A stretch of 64,000 bases of DNA from Boswellia sacra (lineage: Eukaryota > Streptophyta > Magnoliopsida > Sapindales > Burseraceae). Numbering within the stretch: the first letter of the stretch is position 1; the number at the start of each line of letters is the position of its first letter. Both the position numbers and the translations under genes were made by a program. A model generated the notes under the pieces. The model was not told the origin of the DNA. It saw nothing but the letters and a program-made list of their open reading frames with translations, and ran no database searches. Where the stretch lies: assembly GCA_013180625.2 (NCBI GenBank), contig SNVD02003354.1, positions 112,102 through 176,101 of the forward strand, read 5' to 3'. Positions 55,016 through 64,000 of the stretch are shown here, piece by piece.

Positions 55016-56955
55016 GTAGACTTTGCTAGTCCTCGAGCAACTGCGACAATATGAAATAAAACTAAACCGAAACAGAATCAACAAAAAAATTAAAACACAC
55101 AAATGCTTTATCTTGCAAATAGGCCTCAAAGATTGTACATAATTATAACCCAAGGAAAACTTCAAAATAATGCACTTGATCAAGAATTTTTTCTCAAAGA
55201 TTAGTTTCGCTTCACTTCAATTCCTCAAGTGTGTGTGTGTAGAGCCATTCTCACCTAATCACTTGTAACCCGGATGAGTTTATGCATAAAAATGAATCAT
55301 ATTTAATAGTGAAGATGTGTGTATAAATGAACTCCATAGGCCTGCTTTTTAAATCACTCTCCACTAATGTAGACATGCACAACACCAAGGATCAAGTAGG
55401 GCTTTATTAAGCTTGTAACGTTTGGCTTGGGTGAAGGTATGATAAAATATAATAATTTAGCTCAAATCACCCGCAAACACATAAATCATTCAAGATTATG
55501 TAGAGCTCAACCACATAACATAAAAAAAATTCGTTTGAATTCACCAAGTGACTCCCCCAAACTTATTCAAAACACTCAATCTCTCATTTTATTATTGTTT
55601 TTTTTTTTAACACAAAAGAAACTACACCCCCACACTTTGTTGTTTCATTCTTTTTAAGAACACTCAAGGGTATAGATTTGTTTTCTTTTTTTTCTTTTTT
55701 TTTTCTTTAACTGCAATTCTCTTCCCCCACACTTAAACAACACATTGTCCTCAATGTTTAAGTACGTGGAAGATAAGACAGATTGTTTTTTTACAAACAC
55801 AATAAAACTCACTTGCATTGCTCATGGCACAATCCAACCTCCTCTAACTTCCCAAAACCAGAACATAGCTCAAAATATCATCGTGAATGATCTACATGCT
55901 CATAGGTAAGGGACAAACTGTTTGGGGAAAAAAAATTCATTTGAGGTTAGGAATCTTTTAGTGAGTTAGCAAAAAAAAAAAGCTTACAGAGGCTCAAAGG
56001 GGTAACTAGGGATCAATTTCAATTAAGGTTGGCTATTAAGGCTCAAACGGTCCAAAGATGGCCTAAATCATTTCCCCAATGTTGCACAGCCTAGGATTTC
56101 GCCTCGAGTGACCATCAAACAAGTTCTAGAATTCATTGAAATCTGAAGAAACATTTAAATTACATAAACTTTCTCTAAGTGAACAAATAACTCAGTGATA
56201 ATAGCTCAGTGCTCAATGTTGCGCAAGGAATCAAAAGCAAAGCGAAAACCAATAAACATTTCAAGCACACAGATCCATGCATCATTTATCATTTTCCAAG
56301 AGTTATTCTTAATTCAATCATTATCTTATCATCGACCCACAAAATGCAAGAAAAGAGGTACGTGGCGTTGTTACACCTGAGTCAAGATTGTATATTTCAA
56401 CAATCCTTAGGACCAGTAGCCCGCAGACTTAAGGTTTCCAGCCTATATACCTTTATTATAAAAGAACAAAACGAGAAACAAGACACTTCAAACAACATGA
56501 AATAAATAAACTACAGATTTATTTAGAGAGAATGCGTTTCAAGGGTTAAAGAAAACCCCATATTCTGCCATTCTCAGGTTGTTCCCCAATTGTTTTTTTT
56601 TAATCGAAACTGGTAAAGATAAAAACACATAACAACTCTAAATTACGCAAAACTAAACTCACTCATAAAATAACAAAGTTCAACAAGTCAGCAAACAAAA
56701 ACAAGTTAGTTAGAATGGGTCTACAAAGTTTAGAAGTTAGCCTCCTTATTCAGCCATTATGGATTGAAGAGATCCAGAATGCGTTTCAAGAGAACTTGAA
56801 CTTTTTAAGCCACCACTCTAAAAACCGAGATTAGAAAATATTACCTGGGACGAAAGAAATAACCTGAAAAGGCTCAAAAGAAATAACATGAAAAATCTCA
56901 AATAAACACAATAAAAAGAAAGCAAACAAAAGTGAAGCAAATCAGTAGATAAAGA
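55016..56955 (-). other. 3' region of element 2 between LOG and polypurine tract
   Basis: About 1.9 kb without a long frame. It is collinear in reverse with 63120-64000 of element 3: a shared landmark is the complement of GAAATATACAATCTTG, near 56385-56400 and at about 63666. Several T- and A-rich runs lie near 55600-55720. Short frames (55427-55657, 56195-56505) are not conserved as proteins. Confidence 0.6.
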
Positions 56956-57317
56956 TTACAGACTTAGCGTTAAATCCAGTTTACGCCTTTTATTGCCTTC
57001 CGTAAACCAATCTATCCAAGCTATTGTTGGATCAGGCGAATAGACGAATGCTTGTAATTTATCAATTAACTCCCCTGCAGTTGAAGCTGTAACCAGGATT
57101 TGCCTCACCGACTGTGAGATGAAGTTTTTTTCTACTGCTTGATCAAGAAAAGACAACAAACCATCAAAAAAATTATTGACATTTAACAAACCAATGGGTT
57201 TCCGATGGATGTTTAGCTTTGCCCAAGAGGTGATTTGAAATATCTCCTCTAATGTACCATAACCCCCGGGCAAAGCTATAAATGCATCAGATTTAATGAT
57301 CATATGTGCAATACGCT
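56956..57317 (-). pseudogene. LOG C-terminal half, captured copy 2, cut by element 3
   Basis: From 57317 leftwards the frame is open to the TAA/TGA-type end near 56956 with no lesion: [62 protein letters not shown]. Against copy 1 only a handful of residues differ (for example AQLN to AKLN, SARQ to SVRQ, IARID to IAWID). The N-terminal half is separated by the insertion of element 3 and lies outside the window. Before that insertion this copy may have been intact. Confidence 0.9.
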
Positions 57318-58726
57318 TGATAGGTGTCTATTTCTGTATTACTTTTATATCAATTCGTCCATGTTTCTTTGCTATATTCCTTGGTATTTTTATGTTTTTG
57401 TGTGGTTTTGATGTTTGTAGGAGTTTTGGGGCAACTTGCACAAAATGGAGTAAAACCCTTCATTTTCACCTCTGCTAGTCAGTGATCTTCTCGGATTTAA
57501 TTGTATTGATATAGAATGAAACCGACGACACGTTATATACCGTTGGAAAGCTCTCGAAGTCTATTTTCTGGAGAAATTTACGGTTTATAAATCCAGTCAG
57601 TGTACCAAAAGGTGTAATCAAAACAGTGTGAGATGTATAGAAATATAATTCCACAAGCCACTGTAGCATGTATAATACGGGGTACTATAGTAAGTCACTG
57701 TAGCAGAGTATTTAAACACATTTGAGGGTTTTATTTTCATAACTTGAAGAGGGGAGAACGTGGTAGAGGCTGCAGCTCTAGAATTCTTTCATCTCTTGGA
57801 GTTCTTGAAGGAGAAAGGAAGCTTGGAAAGAGGAAGAACTACAATCCAAAGAGAATTACATCAAATTTGCTAAGTTTTTCCCTTCCCCTTTATTTTCTGG
57901 AATGTCTCCATGTTGTATTGTATTTACCACGTTCTTAAACATGTGTAACTGAATCGAATTGGTTGAGGGTGATTTCAAAGCCCCTGATATGGTTTTTGTA
58001 AGTTGATTGTGTAAGGAATTGTTATCCAATTCTCTAATTGAAGTTGCTTGTATTCTCCCATATTTAATGCTTATGATTGCTTACTGATTGTATTTGAGTG
58101 GCCAAATGAATATAATCTGGTTGTGATTTATTGCTAGACTAGAAATCTTGATCCGTAATTGTCTTGAATTTCTAATCCTTAGTAGCAAAATTGTGATCAG
58201 AGATTGCAATTGAAGAATACAACCTAAGTTAAATAATCCGAGCTTGTGTGTTTATTGCTTAGATCAACCTATCTTTCTCATCGTAATGCTTCCATTGAAT
58301 TAAACTCAGAGATCTTGTACTAGGTTGTTTAATGGATAGAGATTAAATAAAGAGCTTGTTTTATTTAACAACAAAGTAAGGAAAGATTGGGGTAATAGAG
58401 CTTGTTATTATCTACGGTTGATAAATTCAATGATGTAATTAGATGACAATTCTACAATTAATTCGCAAATCCATATCTTGTGGTAGAGAAGGATCCCTTA
58501 ACCAGGTTCTCTCATTGAGTTTTCACTCCAATTAACTTTCTGTTTTGTTATTCTTTACTTGCATTAATATTTCATCTAATTAATCAATCAACAAAAACCC
58601 CCTCATTTAGTTTATTGTTGCTTTCGAATAACAAATTCAATTAGAATCAATCCTCGTGGGAACGATATCTTACTCATCACTTTATTACTTGTGCGACTAG
58701 TATACTTGCGAGTTTCGAACGCATCA
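57318..58726 (+). repeat. 5' LTR of element 3
   Basis: TGATAGGTGTCTATTTCTG ... GTTTCGAACGCATCA. Collinear with 18040-19449, with substitutions and small indels. Confidence 0.93.
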
Positions 58727-58732
58727 AGTTTT

Positions 58733-58750
58733 TGGCGCCGTTGCCGGGGA
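58733..58750 (+). promoter_or_regulatory. Primer-binding site (tRNA-Asp type), element 3
   Basis: TGGCGCCGTTGCCGGGGA, identical to the site in element 1, six bases after the LTR. Confidence 0.9.
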
Positions 58751-58839
58751 TTGATTTTCTAATCGATTTGTTATTTTGTTTTCATTGTTGATTCATATTT
58801 TCTTTGTTTTTCTTTTCTGATTGTTTGTGTTTAGACAAC

Positions 58840-60879
58840 ATGGCAGTAAACTTCTATCAATTTAGTAGCGGATTTGAGTCACAAGTACCATGGAGAGTAA
58901 ATGAGGTAAGCACTCCGAACATTGAACAACAACTTTCTGAGCTAACCTCTCTTGTGGAAAACATGGCTGTAGGAGAAATGAAAAAATCTTATGAATGTGG
59001 GATATATTCTACGATGGAGCATCCAATCGACATGTATCCAACCTTACAAGAAGAATATATGGAACAAGCCAATGCCATGGGTGGATTTCCAGGACAAACG
59101 AGGCAATGGTATGATCCTTTCTCTAACAATTACAATGCTGGATGGGAAGATCACCATAATTTCAGTGACTGGAATCATCAACCAATCACTCCAAATGTGA
59201 TACCAAATCGGCCACAAGGTTTCAATCAACCTAGAGTGCAGCAACCTTTTCAAATGCAACCACCACCAATGCCACATCCAGCACCGCAACCAGCTTCACA
59301 AAACTCAGGTATGTCTCTACAGGACATTGTTAATGCACTTGCCACTAACACAATGCAATTCCAGCAGGAAACTGGGGCAAGTATCCAAAACCTGGCAAAT
59401 CAAATGGGACAATTGGCTACTAGCATGAGCAAATTCGAGGGCCAAGACTTAGAAAAATTATCTTCTCAAATGGTGATCAATCCAAGCGAGACTGCTAGTG
59501 TGATAACTTCACGAAGTGGAGAGCAATTAGATGTCTTGCCAGGAAAATCACAAACTGATGAAGGAGATGACACCACATCCACCATGAATAAAACATTGAC
59601 TTCTCAGGTAAATCCTATAACTCGCATTCCTTCATATGTTACTCCTCCACTTTTTCTTAGTAGATTTGCAAAATCGAAGAAGGAGGAACAAGAACAGAAA
59701 ATATTGGAAACTTCTCCCAAAATTGAGGTAAATATACCACTTCTGGATGCTATCGAGCAAGTACCTTGTTATACAAAATGTCTCAAGGAGTTATGCACCA
59801 GCAAGAGGAAGTTAAAAGGAAATGAGAAAGTAAGTGTGGGGGAAGATGTTTCAGCTGTATTGCAAAGGAAAATTCCTCCAAAGTGCAACGATCCAGGTAC
59901 GTTCACCATGCCATGCACCATTGGTAAAACCAAGTTTGAAAGAGTTATGTTAGATTTAGAAGCATCTATTAACATCATGCCATATTCTATTTATGCTTCT
60001 TTAAATCTTGGACCTTTTGCGAAAATTGGTATTACCATTCAAATTGTTGATCGTTTTAATGCATATACCAAAAGAGTTGTGGAAGATGTGCTTGTGCAGG
60101 TGAATCAATTGGTTTTCCCAGCAGACTCTTATGTTCTTGAAATAGAGGATGAGACATCTCCTAATCCAACACCGATCCTTATAGGGAGACCATTCTCGAA
60201 AACTGCTAGAACCAAGATGGATGTTCATGATGGCACTCTCACCATAGTGTTTGATGGCAAGGTGATATGTTTCAATATTTTTGAGGCAATGAGGTACTCT
60301 AGTGACTTACATTCTGTTTTTGCAGTTGACGTTGTTGATTCTCTGTCACAACAATGTTTTGAGTTAACTCGCAAGAATGGATTGGATATAGCTATTAATG
60401 AGCACATAGGGACAGAAAATTCTAAGGAGTCAGAAATTTTGATACAAGTGTCCAAAGAAATGGAGAAAGCTGTGACAAGCTTGGATGAGACTATAGCTAT
60501 CACCACAAATAGGTATGATGTTTCGTACATTGAATTGCCTTTATCTATTGAGAAACTTCTTCCTGTGTGATTGAAAGCCAATTACCTTGAGCTAAGTCAC
60601 TTACAGATCATTGAACATGGATTCTTGGGGTGAGAATGATACTTTGCGAGTTACAATGAAATGGGCCTTGCACGAATACAAGAAGATAAACTCGTCCGAA
60701 TAATTACAGATCACAAAATAGCTATTGAGTGGACAATTGTTGAAATCCAAGGCCCATCCATATGCATTGACCGTATCTTGTTAGAAGAGGGATCCAAGCC
60801 CATTAGAGAAATCCAGAAATCCATTAGAGAAGCACAACAGAAATTGGATCCTCCCATGATGGAACCAACGTCGGGCTGA
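58840..60879 (+). pseudogene. Truncated gag-protease frame of element 3
   Basis: ATG at 58840 starts MAVNFYQFSSGFE. The frame is open for 576 codons to TGA at 60568-60570. It is longer than in element 1, where the same frame is cut by TAA. The knuckle reads ECGIYSTMEHPIDMY, with the same two Cys-to-Tyr changes as element 1. The protease strand reads MLDLEASINIMPYS, with Glu in place of the usual Gly. After frame damage near 60570-60660 the protease-RT linker continues at 60661 (DHKIAIEWTIVEIQGPS; EEGSKPIREI) to a stop at 60879, with a small internal duplication of KSIRE. RT is absent at the same junction as in element 1. This frame could still produce a protein of about 64 kDa, without capsid or a normal knuckle. 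Confidence 0.85.
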
Positions 60880-61294
60880 GGACGTTAAACCAAGCGCTTA
60901 TTGGGAGGCAACCCAATGTTTTTGAAAATAAAAAAAAAAGAAGAAAAGAAAAATAAAATGAGGTAATAATGATCGATTTTTGTGTCTCAAGGAGATTCCT
61001 TTCGTAGGCCATCAAATTGATAAGGTTTTTTCTCTCTTTGCCATCTGTCTCAGTTGTTTTTACTTCATTGCTCTTGGTTTTTATTCTTTATGTGTCTCTA
61101 TTTTATCTTTTATTTTCTTTTCTTTTCTTGTGTTTAATTTGATTATTCCGTGCTTCGAATTCATTTGTGCAACAGCTTGAGGAAACATCCAAAGGGGAGC
61201 TGAAACCATTGCCGAAAGGTTTGAAACGTGCATATCTGGGAGAAGAACAAACTCAATCGCATTATCGGTAATATCTCTCCTTTTCTTCTCTTCA
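60880..61294 (+). other. Post-pol region with conserved hairpin, element 3
   Basis: GAGGACGTTAAACCAAGCGC and the hairpin ATTGGG-AGGCAA-CCCAAT (60900-60917) are identical to element 1, followed by the pyrimidine-rich tract and TTGTGCAACAG (61164-61174). Confidence 0.6.
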
Positions 61295-61849
61295 ATGGAT
61301 GCTGATATCTTTCTATCGAACCTTCGTAAATATTCCCCTTCACTTCCTCAAAATGCTGTGTTTAAAATTTATAAAGTACGGATGACTAGACTTTGGGCAT
61401 TGATGCTCCTAAATGTGACTACTGATATCCGATGGCTTATCGAAGCCAAGGTGAGATTGTCCGGTGAGCCGGACATTAATCTCGCAAAATACATGCCTGG
61501 TCTAGGAAAAGAGCTACTACGCCAAGAGGCGAAGAGCGAAAAGGTTACAAGTATGTTATAAATGTGCTAGATGGAATTGTAACCAGACTTGTCGTTCATT
61601 AGGTTTTGCATCCAGGAATAGAGAAGATAAACTTTCATTTATTAAGAAGGGTTTGAGTAATGAGTCGCTGGATAATGTTTTGTTAACTCTCGAGTCACAT
61701 TCTTGTGGACTTGTTCAGCTTGAATTGCTTAATCTATGGACACAATTTCGTGATGAATTGCAGTGTTATAGTCTAGGGAATCTGACTAAAAACGACCCTG
61801 TTTGACAGTTTATACGAAAACTGGATGGGAAGCAAATCCCCGACTCATA
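61295..61849 (+). pseudogene. ORF2 copy in element 3, broken
   Basis: Same start (MDADIFLSNLRKYSPSLPQN) as ORF2 of element 1. It differs by about 18 extra bases around RLWALMLLNVTTDIRW and a frame shift near KYMPGLGKE. It resumes with CYKCARWNCNQTC and the conserved C-terminal half. A TGA at 61803-61805 replaces the cysteine codon of DPVCQF. The unknown C-X2-C-X4-C-X3-C motif and the leucine-rich tail are conserved in sequence with element 1. Confidence 0.6.
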
Positions 61850-62080
61850 GAAGGCGTTTCAGCCGTTACTGGACGTAAAACCAGAGGAAGATGTGAGCCA
61901 CAATCACAAATACTTGTATATTTGAATGTGTGTTGTTGTTGTCGAATTTTATTTCTTTCTTGTTTCGTTTGATCTGATTATCAATGTTGTTTTTTATGTT
62001 GTTGTTGTTTGTTGATTTTGTTTGTTTTAATTTCAAGTTTTCTTTTTGACAAACCATATGACTACCCTATGGCATAAGTA

Positions 62081-62281
62081 CACATGGGAAACAAGTGTGG
62101 AGGTTTTGTCAACCTCCACCGAAAGTGTATCTCTATTTTTTATGCTTCACGTGGGAGACAAGAGTGGGGGTTTTGTCAACCCCCGCCGAAAGTGTATCTC
62201 CATTTTCCATGCTTCACGTGGGAGACAAGTGTGTAGGTTTTGTCAAACCTCGCCGAAAGCATATCTCATTTTTTCAAATCT
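62081..62281 (+). repeat. Array of three 67-bp hairpin units upstream of LOG, element 3
   Basis: Units start at 62081, 62148 and 62215. Unit 1 keeps GTGGAGGTT-TTGTC-AACCTCCAC. Unit 2 folds as GGGGGTT-TTGTC-AACCCCC (62166-62184). Compared with element 1, bases on the two sides of unit 2's stem changed and pairing was kept and even improved. Unit 3 matches element 1. Confidence 0.85.
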
Positions 62282-62463
62282 TGGGGCGATAAATCTGCAT
62301 CGAGCAACCCCCACCGAAAGTATGTCCCATGTGTCAAAATTTGAGAGTTTTATGGGTGTATATATACATTCTGCATATTTTCATATGTCATTCCATAACC
62401 TGTCCTGCAATTGAAAAGCATAATATCTAACGTGTCTTACACAAGATTAGAGCACTTGTAGAA

Positions 62464-63119
62464 ATGGAGAAAACACCAATTCGGCGATTCCGCAATATAT
62501 GCGTATTTTGCTGATCGCAATTTGGTAAAGATGGAGAGTTTACCACAGCAGCTCTTGATCTTGGTAGGACATTAGCTGCGAGGGGTATTAATTTGATTTA
62601 TGGAGGGGGTAGTCTTGGGTTAATGGGGTGTGTATCAACAGCTGCATCCCTAGGAGGGAGCAAAGTTCTCGGCATTATCCCTAAACCATTAGCTATACGA
62701 GATATCGTAGGCAACACAATCGGGGAAGAGTTACAAGTCTTAGCATGCATGAGCGTATTGCACATATGGTCATTAAATCTGATGCATTTATAGCTTTGCC
62801 CGGTGGTTATGGTACATTAGAGGAGATATTTCACATCACCTCTTGGGCACAGCTAAACATCCATCGGAAACCCATTGGTTTGTTAAATGTCAATAATTTT
62901 TTTGATGGTTTGTTGTCTTTTCTTGATCAAGCTGTAGAAATAAATTTTATCTCACCCTCAGCGAGGCAAATCCTTGTTACAGCTTCAACGGTAAGGGGAG
63001 TTACAATTGACAAACTACAAGAATCGTCTTTCGCCTGATCCAACAAAGCTCGGATGATTTGGTTTGAGAGAAAGAAGGCAATAAGAGGCGCGTAAAACGA
63101 TTTAACACTCCACCTGTAA
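62464..63119 (+). pseudogene. LOG-family gene, captured copy 3, broken
   Basis: ATG at 62464. The codon after CVFC is TGA (62512-62514) where copy 1 has glycine. YGGGSLGLMG and [13 protein letters not shown] are intact. A frame shift lies near 62741, where copy 1 and the family read into [21 protein letters not shown] (about 62799) and [10 protein letters not shown] follow in the next frame. The C-terminus after [14 protein letters not shown] has several small indels ([11 protein letters not shown]) and ends at TAA near 63117-63119. No introns. The lesions differ from those of copy 1. Confidence 0.88.
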
Positions 63120-64000
63120 TCTCTATTTGCTGGTTTGCTTCGTTTTTGTTTGCTTTCTTTTATTGTGTTTATTTGAAGTTTTTCATGTTATTTATTTTGA
63201 GATTTTTCAGGTTGTTTCTTTCCTCCCAGGTAATATTTTCTAATCTTGGTTTTAGAGTGGTGGCTTAAAAAGTTTAAGTCCTCTTGAAACGCATTATGGA
63301 TCTCTTTAATCTATAATGGCTGATAAAGGAGGTAACTTCTAAGCTTTTAGACCCATTCTAACTGACTTGTTTTGTGCTGACTTGTGGAACTTTGTTATTT
63401 ATGAGTAAGTTTAGTTTTGTGTAATTTGGAGTTGTTATGTGTTTTTGTCTTTATCAGTTTCGATTCAAAAAAAAAATTGTGGAAAAAACTTGAGAATGGC
63501 AGAATATGGGGTTTCTTTAACCATTGAAACGCATTCTCTCTAAATAAATCTGTAGTTTGTTTATTTCATGTGTTTGAAGTGTCTTGTTTCTTGTTTTGTT
63601 CTTTCATAATAAAGGTATATAGGCTGGAAACCTTAAGTCTGCGGGCTACTGTTCCTAAGGATTGTTGAAATATACAATCTTGGACTCAGGTGTAACCAAC
63701 GCCACGTACCTCTTCTCTTGCATTTTATGGGCCGATGATAAGGCAATGATTGAATTGAGAATAACTCTTGGAAAATGATAAATGATGCATAGATTGTGTG
63801 CTTGAAATGTTAATTAGCTTTTGCTTTACCTTTGATTCCTTGCACAAAATTGAGCACCGAGCCATTATCAATGAGTTATTTGTTTACTTAGAGAAAGTTT
63901 ATGTAATTTAAGTGTTTCTTCAGATTTTAATGAATTCTAGAACTTGTTTTATGGTCACTCGAGGCGAAATCCTAGACTGTGCAACATTAGGGAAATGATT
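63120..64000 (+). other. 3' region of element 3, continuing past the window
   Basis: Collinear with the reverse complement of 55900-56940 in element 2. No long frame. Neither polypurine tract nor LTR is reached. Confidence 0.6.

Larger units (their letters stand above)
53577..57317 (-). mobile_element. LTR element 2 (minus strand), 3' half, broken in its LOG gene by element 3
   Basis: Reading right to left: LOG C-terminal half (57317-56956), the 3' region, a polypurine tract GTGTGGGGGAATT (55015-55003) and the 3' LTR (55002-53577). The right side is cut in the LOG codons ...CGTATTGCA, where element 3 starts with TGATAGG. The 5' half of element 2 should therefore lie beyond the right edge, past element 3. 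This copy shows the full 3' region and polypurine tract that element 1 has lost. Confidence 0.88.
57318..64000 (+). mobile_element. LTR element 3 (plus strand), partial, running off the right edge
   Basis: 5' LTR (57318-58726), tRNA-Asp primer site (58733-58750), gag-protease frame, post-pol hairpin, ORF2, hairpin array, LOG, and part of the 3' region. Same order as element 1 throughout, including the absence of RT, RNase H and integrase. It is inserted in the LOG gene of element 2. The 3' LTR is outside the window. Confidence 0.9.

Overview
The window looks like repeat-rich intergenic DNA from a flowering plant, probably a eudicot. The base composition is AT-rich. One plant MIKC-type MADS first exon is visible, along with fragments of plant genes (STRUBBELIG-family receptor kinase, coproporphyrinogen III oxidase, probably CPSF30). 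Several families of plant transposable elements are present. There is no complete, intact single-copy host gene. Apart from the MADS exon, nearly every coding stretch belongs to, or was captured by, a mobile element. All identifications are from reading translations and repeats by eye.

Layout. 1-8 kb: AT-rich DNA with a 203-bp tandem duplication, a tRNA-like SINE remnant and a small MITE. 8.06-8.24 kb (minus): MADS-box exon 1 of the SVP/AGL24 type. 12-13.7 kb: nested 844-bp tandem duplication. 15.55-26.73 kb: an 11-kb CACTA-like element with GC-rich TTTTACGGCGG-type subterminal repeats. It carries pieces of at least three host genes, all on the minus strand. LTR element 1 (18040-25487) is inserted inside it. 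27-29.2 kb: a broken MULE transposase interrupted by a foldback element. 30.2-39.8 kb: a 9.6-kb Mutator-like element with long TIRs, a decayed transposase (+), and a decayed DUF1985-ULP1 protease gene (-) that contains a 512-bp hAT MITE with a perfect 8-bp target duplication. 43.8-44.8 kb: a 0.96-kb relative of that MULE. 45-53.5 kb: AT-rich DNA with tandem repeats (83 bp x 4) and MITEs. 53.6-64 kb: LTR element 2 (minus), broken in the middle of its cargo gene by LTR element 3 (plus), which runs off the right edge.

The most interesting system is the LTR element family, present three times. LTRs are about 1.41 kb (TGAT...ATCA) and the primer site matches the 3' end of plant tRNA-Asp, as in Athila-type Ty3/gypsy elements. 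The internal region lacks the capsid part of gag and all of RT, RNase H and integrase. It keeps a gag tail whose CCHC knuckle has lost two cysteines, and a protease-like domain. In the post-pol (env-like) position it then carries: (i) a cysteine-containing basic ORF of about 178 residues that I do not recognise, (ii) an array of three 67-bp units, each with a GC-rich hairpin around a TTGTC core, and (iii) an uninterrupted LONELY GUY (LOG) gene of about 216 codons, the cytokinin-activating phosphoribohydrolase family. The inferred picture is a pol-less retrotransposon that took up a processed host hormone gene and amplified with it. The LOG copies seen here are broken by different lesions (one frameshift; one stop plus frameshifts; one nested insertion), so the common ancestor probably had an open LOG frame.

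One assembly warning: at 54603-54640 two Tn5 mosaic ends lie head to head. This is the Nextera mate-pair junction adapter, left inside an LTR in the assembly.
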